The notes below the pieces were generated by a model. The model made no database searches, was not told the origin of the DNA, and was given only the letters and a program-made list of their open reading frames with translations. Made by a program: the position numbers and the translations under genes. A stretch of DNA of 64,000 nucleotides from Promethearchaeota archaeon (GTDB lineage Archaea; Asgardarchaeota; Lokiarchaeia; Sigyniarchaeales; SOKP01): NCBI GenBank assembly GCA_008080735.1, contig SHMW01000011.1:1-64000 (forward strand), in the 5' to 3' direction. Positions 45,274 to 55,183 of the stretch are shown piece by piece (position 1 is the first letter of the stretch; each line of letters starts with the position of its first letter).

Positions 45274-46620
45274 ATGGATACAAGACTTTCCGAATTTAGA
45301 GAAATTCGGATTACTAAGTATGTCCCGGAACTCGATATCTTGAATAATCCCATATTAAAAGCAAATGAAAAGAGATTTTTAGAGGACTTTTATGAATTTT
45401 TAGAAAATGATTTAGACGAGGATTTAAGAAAACTTGAGGAGCTCAATTATCACGTAGAAGAACCGATAGAGGATAAAAAGCAAGAAATTGTGATTGGAAT
45501 TATGAAAAAACTCTCCGATCATGGTTATTATAGCACAATAGGGACGGAAGATCCTGAGTATGAACTTGGTCCTATCATGAGAAATGCACTTATCGCTTAT
45601 GCTTTATGTGGAGGAAGATGGTCGGATTATTCTGAACGTTACATTGCGGGGAATTGGAGTATTGAAATGGGTAGGCTTGCGGGGGGCACCTTATACTGTA
45701 ACCCAGTAAATTATAAAGCGAATACCTATCAAAAAGAGAACTTTTTATATCCTGTTTCCAAGGAAGGAAATATTGGTGCGTCAGCAATGACAGAATTTAA
45801 TGCGGGAAGTGATATTTTTGATATGGAACTACGCTTAATGGAAGAAGATGATACCGTTGTAATTAAAGGCAAAAAAGTTTTTATTACAAACGGCTTAATT
45901 GCCAATTTCATCATAGTATATGGTCGTTTGAATAGCGGACAATTAGGCGCAGTTATAGTACCGACTGAGGATCTCTCTTTAAATGATTTTCGGGCAGCCA
46001 GAGTCTATACATATGGAATGAGGGATGCCTTCGTAAGTCGCTTAATCTTTGATAGAACGAAAGTTCCAAAAGAAAATCTTCTACGTGGAAACGGGATTGA
46101 TATAATGTTTCATCAATTGACTGAAGAACGCTTAGTGATAAGCGCAGAAGCATTGGGAGACGCGATGAAAAAGATACTATTTTCCCATACATGGGCTTCA
46201 CATAGAGAACAATTTGGGAAACGACTACATCAATACCAAGTTATACGATTTCCAATAGCGGAAAATATTCGGCAATTGAATTTGTTACTCTCAGCATTAT
46301 TTCAGTATGCAAGAACCCTAGATGAGAAACCTGAATTAGTGAGTTCGAAAATAATGGCAGCCAATACAATGGGATTAAAAATACAAACTACCGAATTAGC
46401 GTTCGAGAGTGCGCAGCATTGTTTCAGAACGATGGGAGGACGTGGGTTTATTCGCCAATATTCTAACCAAATCGGACTTTTGGACCCATATTGTATGATA
46501 CATGGTGGTGGTAGCAACTATGTTCTGGAGGACAGCGAGTCCCGACGATTCTTCAAAACCCGACCTACAAAGCCCGAGAGAACTGATGTGTTTCCAAGAA
46601 TAGATTTATTTTTCGAATAA
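45274..46620 (+). CDS. Acyl-CoA dehydrogenase
   Basis: 448 residues, longer than the usual 380 because of an N-terminal extension. SAMTEFNAGSDI and VIKGKKVFITNG form the FAD-binding middle domain, then the C-terminal helical domain with REQFGKRLHQYQ and FRTMGGRGFIRQY. The common catalytic Glu site (YEG) is changed to IHGGGS. A Glu at 285 in TEERLVISAEALG matches the position used by isovaleryl-CoA dehydrogenase, so branched or long-chain acyl-CoA substrates are likelier. An electron-transfer flavoprotein gene is not in this window. Confidence 0.85.
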   Translation: MDTRLSEFREIRITKYVPELDILNNPILKANEKRFLEDFYEFLENDLDEDLRKLEELNYHVEEPIEDKKQEIVIGIMKKLSDHGYYSTIGTEDPEYELGPIMRNALIAYALCGGRWSDYSERYIAGNWSIEMGRLAGGTLYCNPVNYKANTYQKENFLYPVSKEGNIGASAMTEFNAGSDIFDMELRLMEEDDTVVIKGKKVFITNGLIANFIIVYGRLNSGQLGAVIVPTEDLSLNDFRAARVYTYGMRDAFVSRLIFDRTKVPKENLLRGNGIDIMFHQLTEERLVISAEALGDAMKKILFSHTWASHREQFGKRLHQYQVIRFPIAENIRQLNLLLSALFQYARTLDEKPELVSSKIMAANTMGLKIQTTELAFESAQHCFRTMGGRGFIRQYSNQIGLLDPYCMIHGGGSNYVLEDSESRRFFKTRPTKPERTDVFPRIDLFFE

Positions 46621-46719
46621 ATCAACTTTCTTTTTCTTAATTCACCTATAAATCTCCACTTTTACTATAAATTATCACAGAAGTATATTTTAAATAGAAT
46701 TTTTTATAGCTTATATATA

Positions 46720-47697
46720 ATGGAATTTTCATATAACTTCGAAAGTCTTGATATTACAAATATTATCGAGGATTACAAGGGAAAGCAATTAGATGATTTA
46801 TTTGAGACTCAGAAGGTAATTGAAAATGGATTAGGCGAATTTTTAGAGATTTCACGGGAGTGTGGCGAAATTAATCCTATAACATTGAATCTAAAGGCCT
46901 CTCGAAGAAGAATTCTCTGCAATCTCAAAACAGTCTATAATATCGGTGAAATTACTGAAAAGAGGTTTATCAATAAGGGTGTTAAAACACTCTATGATTT
47001 ACGGTATAATATACGTTTTAGAGAAGCTGCAAATGAGATGCTTTCTCTAATACAACGCAAAGATTTTCATAACCTTAACAGAAATAAATATGTCTATGAT
47101 TTAGATACCTCTTTTTGCTTTGATCAAGATGAGTTGCTATTTTTTGATATTGAAACGTTAGGGATATATGATAGTCCAATTATAATCATTGGTTTAGGAT
47201 ATTATAATAAAGAAGCATATCATATCCTCCAATTATTTGCAAGGGGGTTAGAAGAAGAAATTGCTCTATGTGAACATCTGAGAGCGGAAGTCTTGCCACG
47301 ATTTAAATGCTTTGTTTCTTATAATGGAAAAAGTTTTGATATTCCATATTTAGCGAATCGATTTTTATATTATTTTGACGAAAATCCGATGATTTCCGAA
47401 GGAGATACTCCATATAAAGATTTTAATACGAAATTTGGTCATATAGATCTCTATCATAATTGTCGACGAAAATTCAAAGGGAGATTTCCAGATTACACCC
47501 TCTCGACAATCGAAAAAGAACTGCTCAATTGGGAACGAGAGAATGAATTAGCAAGTAATTTAGTTGGAATATGTTATAAAAAATATTTGAAAGATCCGAA
47601 GAAATATATTGGATTAGTTAAAGAATGCATTGATCATAACTATTTTGATATTCTTTCACTTCCATTAATCTATAATAAATTGTTGGAATGCGTCTAA
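46720..47697 (+). CDS. RNase H-like 3'-5' exonuclease (YprB type)
   Basis: 325 residues. The C-terminal two thirds form a DEDD exonuclease: FFDIETLG (first Asp-Glu), SYNGKSFDIPYL (second Asp), and HNYFDILSL with the last Asp. HIDLYHNCRRKF lies between. This is the YprB/PF13482 group. The N-terminal 130 residues contain a helix-hairpin-helix-like stretch (ITEKRFINKGVKTLYDL) that may bind DNA. It is the first of several same-strand genes and lies 37 nt before a sugar-kinase gene. Confidence 0.75.
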   Translation: MEFSYNFESLDITNIIEDYKGKQLDDLFETQKVIENGLGEFLEISRECGEINPITLNLKASRRRILCNLKTVYNIGEITEKRFINKGVKTLYDLRYNIRFREAANEMLSLIQRKDFHNLNRNKYVYDLDTSFCFDQDELLFFDIETLGIYDSPIIIIGLGYYNKEAYHILQLFARGLEEEIALCEHLRAEVLPRFKCFVSYNGKSFDIPYLANRFLYYFDENPMISEGDTPYKDFNTKFGHIDLYHNCRRKFKGRFPDYTLSTIEKELLNWERENELASNLVGICYKKYLKDPKKYIGLVKECIDHNYFDILSLPLIYNKLLECV

Positions 47698-47734
47698 TTT
47701 ATAATAGGTTATATACTTCTCTAATTTGATATAA

Positions 47735-48937
47735 ATGTATGAGAAGAGAAATGAATACGATTTTACCATAGAAACACTTAATTCTGTGAAATCAAAATTA
47801 GATGAGAAACTTGCAGCCAAATTGAAATCTAAACGAGTTTTTTTGGCTATTGATGGGTTTATAGATTCTCTTTATTCACTCATAAAATCTCGAAAGACTG
47901 CTGAAGATTATAAGAAATTTTCCACGATTAAAGAATTCGCCGATCGATTATATACTATAGCTGGAAGTTCAGGAAATATAGAATTACACCTAAAGAAGAA
48001 AACTTCTGGTGGGTTTGTTCCCAATAATGGGAAAGCCTTAAGTTCATTAGGAGTCAATCTTTTCTTATTTGGAGCATTAGGAATTCCCGAAACAAAAAAT
48101 GTTTTCTCATCACTAATAAATAAATCAAATGTGGATATTTGCTCTATCGCCAATCCGGGTAAAACTATCGGTTTAGAATTCTCGGATGGCAAAATTATGC
48201 TCTCTGATTTTAAAGGACTATTTGAGATATCGTGGGATACCATACAATCACGGATAAAAAGTGATAATCTAATCAAGGAGATAGAACACTCAGATGCAAT
48301 CGGATTTGGATATTGGTCTCTCAACAGTAGTATGACAAAGATCTGGAAAAAATTTAATAAAGAAGTCTTTCCATCCTTATCAAATTTAAATAAAAAATTC
48401 TTTTTCATAGATTTAGCGGATGTTAAAAAGCGCAGCTCTTCTGATATTTTAGAAATGCTTGATGTTGTAAAAAATTTAGAAGACCAAATTCCAGTGCTTA
48501 TGAGCCTTAATGATCAAGAGGCCATAGATATTTCGAAGACTATTGATGATGTCCCCTCAATTGATCCTAAGAAAGAAAAATTCAAGGGTTTTATCAACGC
48601 GGGAAATGATATCAATAATAAATTGAATTTATCTTATTTAGTAATACATTCTCCACACTTCGCAACAATTTCCTTAAAAAATAATGAAGGCCATTATTGG
48701 ATTACCGAAGGCTACACCGCGCATCCTTCATTTACAGTTTCAGCAGGTGATCATTTTCTTTCTGGAGTGGTTGCCGGATTATTGGGAAGATTAACTCCAC
48801 AAGAAGCCATTTTGGTTGGGAACGCTTTAACGGCAATTTTTGTTCGAATTGGCCGATCTCCAAGATTTAGTGAACTTGCACAATTCATTTCAAAATATAT
48901 TCATTATATAGACCAAGATGATCCTCAGTTCCCGTAA
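47735..48937 (+). CDS. PfkB-family carbohydrate kinase-like protein
   Basis: 400 residues with a ribokinase-like fold. FLAIDGFIDSLYSLI opens the sheet, GGFVPNNGKALSSLG is the substrate-side loop, and FTVSAGDHFLSGVVAGLL contains the anion hole with the catalytic Asp. It may phosphorylate a sugar or related polyol; the substrate is unknown. The GAGD motif is SAGD here, which is tolerated in the family. It is followed 77 nt later by glycerol-3-phosphate dehydrogenase, so a glycerol- or sugar-linked function is possible. Confidence 0.7.
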   Translation: MYEKRNEYDFTIETLNSVKSKLDEKLAAKLKSKRVFLAIDGFIDSLYSLIKSRKTAEDYKKFSTIKEFADRLYTIAGSSGNIELHLKKKTSGGFVPNNGKALSSLGVNLFLFGALGIPETKNVFSSLINKSNVDICSIANPGKTIGLEFSDGKIMLSDFKGLFEISWDTIQSRIKSDNLIKEIEHSDAIGFGYWSLNSSMTKIWKKFNKEVFPSLSNLNKKFFFIDLADVKKRSSSDILEMLDVVKNLEDQIPVLMSLNDQEAIDISKTIDDVPSIDPKKEKFKGFINAGNDINNKLNLSYLVIHSPHFATISLKNNEGHYWITEGYTAHPSFTVSAGDHFLSGVVAGLLGRLTPQEAILVGNALTAIFVRIGRSPRFSELAQFISKYIHYIDQDDPQFP

Positions 48938-49014
48938 ATAGATAGTTAGATTCATACTTAAGATCTATTAGACAAATCTTAATTACAGAGAATTCATTTA
49001 AACACGTGATAAAT

Positions 49015-50688
49015 ATGGAAAGTAGACTATTTGATCAATCTTGGAATGTAAAGAATCGAGAAAATATTAAAACTAGATTAAAAGAAACTGAGTATGATGT
49101 GATAGTCATTGGAGCAGGTATAACTGGTGCAGGTGTAGCTCGAGAAGGTGCTATGAGAGGGCTTAAGATTGCTTTAGTGGACATGCAAGACTTTGCGGCG
49201 GGAACATCCTCAAGAAGTTCCAAGTTAGCTCACGGTGGGATACGCTATCTTTCCCATGGTGAGATGGACTTAGTGAAAGAGGCAACAACAGAGCGAAATT
49301 GGATGCAAGCTCATATTCCACACTTAATTCGTCCGATTCCCTTCTTATTTGTAAATTGGGAAGGAGGAAAATATAATGAACGTTCTATAAAATCAGCGGT
49401 AAAAATTTATGACTTTTTGAGCGATAAGGATCAAGAATTTAAAAATTATAAACAACATCAATGGTACTCAGCAGAAGAAGTCTTAGAATTGGAGCCTAAA
49501 ATTAAGAAAGAAGGTAATAAAGGAGGTGCGGTATATTATGATTGTAATGTGGACGATGCACGTCTTACAATCGAGACTTTAAAAGAAGCAGTCATAAGAG
49601 GAGCAGATATTATTAATTATTGTGAAGCCGTTGACTATAGTATAGAAGATGGTAAGATTACGGGTGTGAAATGTAAAGATAGAGAAGATGGTGAAGAATT
49701 TGAAATTAAAGGTACATTAGTAGTAAATGCGACGGGGATTTGGAGTGATGATTTATTGAATGTATATCCAGATGAAGTTCCCGAACCTTTAATAAGACCT
49801 ACTAAAGGCGTTCATCTTACTTATAAGCGTGAGGATGTGGGAAATGAAATGGCAACTATTATCACTTCTATTACTGATGAGCGAGCTTTTTTTGTCCTTC
49901 CAAGAGGCGACTATACCATAATAGGAACTACTGATACAGATTATAATGATGATTTAGCGAATCCATATTGTAATAAAGATGATGCGGATTATTTAATTAA
50001 ATCTGTTAGATATTACTTTCCAGACGCCAAACTAGAATACAAAGACTATTTGTTAGAAACATACGCAGGAATACGACCTTTAGTAAAGGAAAAAGGAAAA
50101 TCAGAAAGCGATGTATCTCGAAAACACGTCATCTTTTTTAATGAAAATGGACTGTTAACAATTGCAGGAGGGAAATTAACAACGTGGAGAGCGATGGCAG
50201 AAGATTTATTCAATGAAGTTGAAGAAAAAAATATCTTTCCCGATATCGAGCGAGAAAAAGGATTTTCCAAGCAAAAATTTGCTATCGCTCTAGAAAAAGA
50301 CGATTGGGAAGAAAAACGCAAGGAATATAACATAAATATTGATGATAAAGTGGCTGACCATCTCTATATGCAATATGGGCTTGGAGCACTCGAAATACTT
50401 AAATTAATTGAGGAGAATCCGGACTTAAAAGATCCTATAGTTGATGAGAATGAATTCATTAAAGCAGAAGTACTTTATTCGCTCCGTTATGAAATTACAC
50501 CGCATCTAATCGATGTCTTTTGCCGCAGAACAGAAATGAGTCTTTTTATAAATCATAAGAAACAATTTGAGGCGGCAAAAACGGTCGCAGATATAATGGC
50601 AGAAGAATATTCATGGAACGATGCGAAAAAAGAACAGGAAATACAACAATATATTGATTATGTAAAAAAAACCGTGGAATTTGTTTAA
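49015..50688 (+). CDS. glpA: FAD-dependent glycerol-3-phosphate dehydrogenase
   Basis: 557 residues. VIVIGAGITGAGVAREGAMRG binds FAD (here the core is GAGITGAG), then GTSSRSSKLAHGGIRYL, and IRPTKGVHLTY. The C-terminal 140 residues form the GlpA/GlpD helical cap. It oxidises sn-glycerol-3-phosphate to DHAP. GTGAT is four bases before ATG 49015, preferred over GTG 49006. In an archaeon whose lipids use glycerol-1-phosphate, this bacterial-type enzyme suggests use of imported or bacterial-type glycerophosphate. GlpB/GlpC partners are not adjacent, so the symbol glpD would serve equally. Confidence 0.8.
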   Translation: MESRLFDQSWNVKNRENIKTRLKETEYDVIVIGAGITGAGVAREGAMRGLKIALVDMQDFAAGTSSRSSKLAHGGIRYLSHGEMDLVKEATTERNWMQAHIPHLIRPIPFLFVNWEGGKYNERSIKSAVKIYDFLSDKDQEFKNYKQHQWYSAEEVLELEPKIKKEGNKGGAVYYDCNVDDARLTIETLKEAVIRGADIINYCEAVDYSIEDGKITGVKCKDREDGEEFEIKGTLVVNATGIWSDDLLNVYPDEVPEPLIRPTKGVHLTYKREDVGNEMATIITSITDERAFFVLPRGDYTIIGTTDTDYNDDLANPYCNKDDADYLIKSVRYYFPDAKLEYKDYLLETYAGIRPLVKEKGKSESDVSRKHVIFFNENGLLTIAGGKLTTWRAMAEDLFNEVEEKNIFPDIEREKGFSKQKFAIALEKDDWEEKRKEYNINIDDKVADHLYMQYGLGALEILKLIEENPDLKDPIVDENEFIKAEVLYSLRYEITPHLIDVFCRRTEMSLFINHKKQFEAAKTVADIMAEEYSWNDAKKEQEIQQYIDYVKKTVEFV

Positions 50689-50785
50689 TTTTCTACTTTA
50701 ATTTTTTTAAAATTGGACTCTAGAAAAATAATAAATTAATAATCCTAATTATTCATATAATAATCAAAAAATATTTGTGATTCGA

Positions 50786-51448
50786 ATGGTATTCCAAATT
50801 GATTATACAAATTTGATTTTAATTCCGATGGCAAGATTGGGAGCATTATTCTTGCTTTTTTTAGGGATTATATGGATTGTATATGGTGTATATGAAGGAA
50901 GACGCCGCGGATCTTACAAAGATCGCAAAGTGGAAGATTGGGATTTTAAAATTACCCGTTTCCTCAAAGCTTTAACCTATTTAGGATTTGTGGTTGGGGC
51001 CATAGCTATAATTTCTGGTGCTGCCCAATTGATCCTTAATGAACCACCTATTATGACGAAAAGTGACTTTATTGGGGATCATAGAAACATTTTTACAGCG
51101 GTTTTATTAATTGTTCTAGGCTTATTTACCTTCTTAAAACCTCTCAATGATCTCCCAATCGCCTCAATAATAGGATTAGCAGTGGCAACAATCGCAGTTA
51201 TTTTCATTTCACTAATGATCCCCCAAGAAGCATTAGAAATCATTGATGTGTTTATAGATTATAGAATAGTATTAGTGATAATTTTTATTATCATTTTTGC
51301 GGTCGCCGCACTAGTAATTAAATTTTACATCGGAGGTTTAATGGCCCTCAGTAAGGTCATTTCATGGCCACCCTTAGCGATTGGAATTGCGATTTTCTGT
51401 TTCTTGCAATCCTTCCTTCTATTAACTGCTGGATTCTCTCTACTCTAA
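50786..51448 (+). CDS. Membrane protein of unknown function
   Basis: 220 residues with about six hydrophobic helices and a charged loop after the first (YEGRRRGSYKDRKVEDWDFK). GTGAT is four bases before ATG 50786, better than the GTG at 50777. No family recognised. It converges with the AmrS gene and lies about 100 nt after the glycerol-3-phosphate dehydrogenase. A link to glycerol metabolism cannot be judged from sequence alone. Confidence 0.55.
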   Translation: MVFQIDYTNLILIPMARLGALFLLFLGIIWIVYGVYEGRRRGSYKDRKVEDWDFKITRFLKALTYLGFVVGAIAIISGAAQLILNEPPIMTKSDFIGDHRNIFTAVLLIVLGLFTFLKPLNDLPIASIIGLAVATIAVIFISLMIPQEALEIIDVFIDYRIVLVIIFIIIFAVAALVIKFYIGGLMALSKVISWPPLAIGIAIFCFLQSFLLLTAGFSLL

Positions 51449-51475
51449 TAATTTAAATTATTTTTTTCTCATTTT

Positions 51476-52588
51476 TTATAAAAAAGAAAATTTGTGTGAA
51501 GGATTTTTCTTAATTTTACCGATAATGTCATTTTCAAGATTATAATTACAGTTATTACACCTTTTCTCGTTTGTTATGTTTACTTCTGAAAATCTATATC
51601 CATCCCGTTTGATTAAAAGCTGTCCGCAATTTGGACAATAGGTATTGGCACCTTTTTCGTGCCGTGCGTTTCCAACATAGGGATAAAATAATCCTGTTTC
51701 TTTTGCGATGTTATAAGCCATATCTAAAGTCCTCAAAGGTGTGCGGTCTTGAGATGGCATCTTATAATCGGGATGATAAGCAGAAAAATGAGTTGGTGTA
51801 TCTTTCCCTAAATTCTCAACGACCCATTCACAAAGATTTCTAATATCTTCCTCATCATCATTTAAATCAGGTATGATCAAATTCGTCACTTCGACATGAA
51901 TTTCCCCTTCCTTAAATCTTTTTGCTGTATCTAAAACAGGTTTAACTGATTTTACACCACAAATTTTTTTATAAAAATCGTCCGTCATCCCTTTTATGTC
52001 TATATTCGCTGCCCCAATTCCGATATCTATTAATTCTTCAGTTGCTTCTGGAGTGGAAAACCCATTCGTGACTAAGATAGTTTGAATCTCTTCCTCATGT
52101 AATAATCGTGCTGTGTCTATAATCCATTCATGCCATATTAAAGGTTCATTATAAGTATATGCCAATGTTTTAGCTCCGCTCTTATTCACTTTTTTTACTA
52201 ATTCTTTAGGTTTCATTTCTACTAAAGACATTTCCCGATTTCGATAATCCTCAAAATCATAGCTACCTTTATCACCATCTTCAGACGGCGTTGCTTGACT
52301 AATAGACCAGTTTTGACAATGCAAACATCGAAAAGAACACCCAATTGAGGCAACGGAATAGGCAGTATGTCCCGGCCAAAAATTATACAATGGCTTTTTC
52401 TCAATTGGATCTAAACTCCCTTGGGAAATCATTGAGCCATAAATAAGGGTAAATAATTCCCCCTCTATATTTTTTCTTGTTCTACAGAAACCCACTTTTC
52501 CGGGAGTAATAACACATTCATTCGCGCATACATGACATTGGACTTTATTCTCCTCTAGTTTTTCCCATAATCGTGCTTTGACTTTCAT
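51476..52588 (-). CDS. amrS: AmmeMemoRadiSam system radical SAM enzyme (AmrS)
   Basis: 370 residues. The N-terminal cysteines (18, 21, 25, 35) precede the radical SAM motif CSFRCLHC at 84-91. The pattern SLDPIEKKPLYNFWPG and TYNEPLIWHEW are hallmarks of this COG1180 subgroup, and a C-terminal zinc ribbon (CPNCGQLL, CNNCNY) is present. The partners AmrA (AMMECR1-like) and AmrB (Memo-like) are not in this window. The chemical role is uncertain; related enzymes activate glycyl-radical proteins, but this group has its own partners. Confidence 0.8.
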   Translation of the reverse strand: MKVKARLWEKLEENKVQCHVCANECVITPGKVGFCRTRKNIEGELFTLIYGSMISQGSLDPIEKKPLYNFWPGHTAYSVASIGCSFRCLHCQNWSISQATPSEDGDKGSYDFEDYRNREMSLVEMKPKELVKKVNKSGAKTLAYTYNEPLIWHEWIIDTARLLHEEEIQTILVTNGFSTPEATEELIDIGIGAANIDIKGMTDDFYKKICGVKSVKPVLDTAKRFKEGEIHVEVTNLIIPDLNDDEEDIRNLCEWVVENLGKDTPTHFSAYHPDYKMPSQDRTPLRTLDMAYNIAKETGLFYPYVGNARHEKGANTYCPNCGQLLIKRDGYRFSEVNITNEKRCNNCNYNLENDIIGKIKKNPSHKFSFL

Positions 52589-52709
52589 ATCAACCTACCT
52601 CTTAACTAAATATTATATTTTCAATTTTTTAAGAATTAATAATATAAATTATTAATTTAGAATATATGTGATCTCTAGATGCTAAATCTATTAACTGAGA
52701 TGATGAATT

Positions 52710-53639
52710 ATGAGTTCTCAAGAACAGAATGAATTATCCGAAGAAAAAATCAAACAGATGATCAAAAATAAACAAAAAAAGTTACAAGAATTAGAGAAAG
52801 GATCTGAATATATAAAGGAATTAAGCGATATTGCCTTACTTCAATTAGAATTGGAGCAATATGAAAAGTCTGAACAAAATTTATTAACTTGCTTCGAACA
52901 CTTCCAAAAACAAAAAGATAGACTCGGACAAGCATCAGTATTAGGTATTTTAGGAACGTTATATTATAAGAGCGCTAATTATAAGAAATCTATCGAAACT
53001 TATGAGAAGGCTTTAAAGATTTATAGAGATTTAAGCCAAATTCAAGAACGAATTATGTGTTTGAAAGGAATTGGGAATGCATATATTAAACTAAATAAGT
53101 TGGATAACGCTTCTGATACATTTTTTAAATGTGCGGATATTTCTTCTAAAAATAAAGCTATGTATGATTTTTTAGATTGTTTAGGAAATCTGATCTTTAT
53201 TTTTGAAAAAAAAGAAGAATGGGAGGTAATATTTGAATTATATAATAAATCTCTAAAAGCCTTTCAGAAAATTAAAGACAAAAAGGGGATTATTACCTCC
53301 TATTTTAATTTGGGAATAATAAAAAAGAATAAAGAGCAAAAATATTCTGAAGCATTATCTTATTTTAAAAGAGGCACCAATTTGGCAATTGATGGAAACT
53401 ATTCTGAATTAATATTGAAAGGTCTCTCATATATAGGAGAGTCGTTTTATTATCTGGGCAAAATTAAAGAAGCCAAGGAGCAGTTTATCAGGGGATTGCA
53501 TTTAGCCGAAAAAATAAATGCGGGGAACGCTATCCAACAATTTAAAATTCTTTTAAATTCATTTGGACTGAATGAGCAAGAAATTCAAAAGGAGCTAGAA
53601 AGTTTTAGAAGCAAGAGAGCAAATAAAACAAAATCCTAG
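52710..53639 (+). CDS. TPR-repeat protein
   Basis: 309 residues, nearly all tetratricopeptide-like helical repeats: for example GTLYYKSANYKKSIETYEKALKIY (seen as GTLYYKSANYKKSIETYEKA), GNAYIKLNKLDNASDTF and YIGESFYYLGKIKEAKEQF. Lysine-rich, soluble. TPRs are scaffold or partner-binding modules and give no catalytic role. A second TPR gene follows 87 nt downstream, and both are probably Asgard-type adaptor proteins. Resembles LGN/GPSM-like repeats only in general. Confidence 0.75.
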   Translation: MSSQEQNELSEEKIKQMIKNKQKKLQELEKGSEYIKELSDIALLQLELEQYEKSEQNLLTCFEHFQKQKDRLGQASVLGILGTLYYKSANYKKSIETYEKALKIYRDLSQIQERIMCLKGIGNAYIKLNKLDNASDTFFKCADISSKNKAMYDFLDCLGNLIFIFEKKEEWEVIFELYNKSLKAFQKIKDKKGIITSYFNLGIIKKNKEQKYSEALSYFKRGTNLAIDGNYSELILKGLSYIGESFYYLGKIKEAKEQFIRGLHLAEKINAGNAIQQFKILLNSFGLNEQEIQKELESFRSKRANKTKS

Positions 53640-53726
53640 CTATCAGAGACTTTTAATTATACACGTATATTTTTAAATAGGTAAAGTTCTATCTTATTTT
53701 TAAGAACGTTCTGCGGAAGATATAAA

Positions 53727-55154
53727 ATGAAATTATGTCCATATTGCGATAAACCAATTGAATCTCAATGGCGCTTTTGCCATCATTGTAATAAACCTCT
53801 CATTTCAGACTTGGAACACCGCCGCTCTAATAACAGACCAGATAGTGCTTATTTTACTGAGTATACTTCTTATGAGGGATATGACTATGAATCAGAGGAA
53901 CATTTTGATGTAAATGTTCTTGAAGATAAAAATATTGATGAAAAAATTAGTCAGGTTGATCAAAAAATTAACCAATCATCATACGGAGATAATATCGGTG
54001 ATTTATATCTGGAAAAAGCGGGTTTATACTACAAAAAAAGAGATTTATCAAAATCACTAAAAGAATTGGAACTTGCTTTAGAAACTTTCGACCACGAAAA
54101 TGATCAAGAAAAAATTGCCATTACTCACAACGAAATCGGTCTTTTAAAAGAGGAGATGGGATATTTTGATAATTCAATTTACCATTTCGATATTGCTATA
54201 AATATATTGAAAAATATAGAAGACAATATTAAATTGATCCAGGTGTATAATAATATCGGAAATGCATATTATCAGTTAAAAGATATCGAAAACTCATATA
54301 GTTTTTATCAAAAAGCTATAAAATTGGCTGAAGAAGAGAATATGAGATATGAGGAAATAAAATCATCGAGTAACATTGTAGAAGTTTTATTTGTTTTACA
54401 AGATTTTGAACGTATCAAAAAAATCCTAAAAAAAAATTATGAATTTTTCAGTCAGCATAATGATATCTTTGGCTTAATTAACACCTATTCTAAATACGGA
54501 AAATTGAATTTTTATTTGGGAGAGAGTTACTATGAAAAAGCGTATGAGTATTTGAATAAGGCATTGAATTTGGTCAAAAAGGTTGAATCTCAAATATCTG
54601 TTTACTCAAAATCTCGTATGCAATGGGAAATCTTTCTTTTTATGGGAAAGATTGATATCTTATGGAATCGTTTACAAAAGGCAGAAAATTATCTTTTGAA
54701 AAGTTTAGAATCAATACGAACATTTGAAATTGAAGAAGATAACATCAAAGAAAGCATTATATTAGAAGCTCTCGGTAATCTTTATGAAATGCAGAATGAG
54801 CATAGTAAAGCTATAGAATATTACAATTTATCAAGTGATATTTATTATAAGTTTGGGGAGGATTTTAAAACCGCAGAATTAAAAAGAAAAATTGCTCGGA
54901 TTTATCAAAACTCCCTCCATAACAATATGGAAGCCATTGATTTCTATGAAAATGCATTAGAGGTCTTTGAAAAATTAGAATATTTCAAAGAAATGGCACA
55001 AATCTATGATTCCTTAGGTGATCTTTATATTGATAGAGGCTTAACTGAAATTGCTCTCAACAATTTTGAACAAGCTAAATTTTATTATCAAGAAATTAAA
55101 GACAATTATCACACTGAATTGGTTGATGGGAAAATAAAGTCATTAATTCAATGA
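53727..55154 (+). CDS. Zinc-ribbon and TPR-repeat protein
   Basis: 475 residues. A short zinc ribbon, CPYCDKPIESQWRFCHHC, opens the chain, followed by an acidic linker (YESEEHFDVNVLEDKN) and about eight TPR units from residue 95 on (IAITHNEIGLLKEEMGYFDN, NIGNAYYQLKDIENSY, ALGNLYEMQNEHSKAIEYY, SLGDLYIDRGLTEIALNNF). It is likely a scaffold with a nucleic-acid- or protein-binding head. Its neighbour upstream is also TPR; the pair may be co-transcribed. It converges with the GNAT gene, leaving 29 nt. Confidence 0.75.
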   Translation: MKLCPYCDKPIESQWRFCHHCNKPLISDLEHRRSNNRPDSAYFTEYTSYEGYDYESEEHFDVNVLEDKNIDEKISQVDQKINQSSYGDNIGDLYLEKAGLYYKKRDLSKSLKELELALETFDHENDQEKIAITHNEIGLLKEEMGYFDNSIYHFDIAINILKNIEDNIKLIQVYNNIGNAYYQLKDIENSYSFYQKAIKLAEEENMRYEEIKSSSNIVEVLFVLQDFERIKKILKKNYEFFSQHNDIFGLINTYSKYGKLNFYLGESYYEKAYEYLNKALNLVKKVESQISVYSKSRMQWEIFLFMGKIDILWNRLQKAENYLLKSLESIRTFEIEEDNIKESIILEALGNLYEMQNEHSKAIEYYNLSSDIYYKFGEDFKTAELKRKIARIYQNSLHNNMEAIDFYENALEVFEKLEYFKEMAQIYDSLGDLYIDRGLTEIALNNFEQAKFYYQEIKDNYHTELVDGKIKSLIQ

Positions 55155-55183
55155 GAAATAGTTACTATCTTATCAAAACGGAT

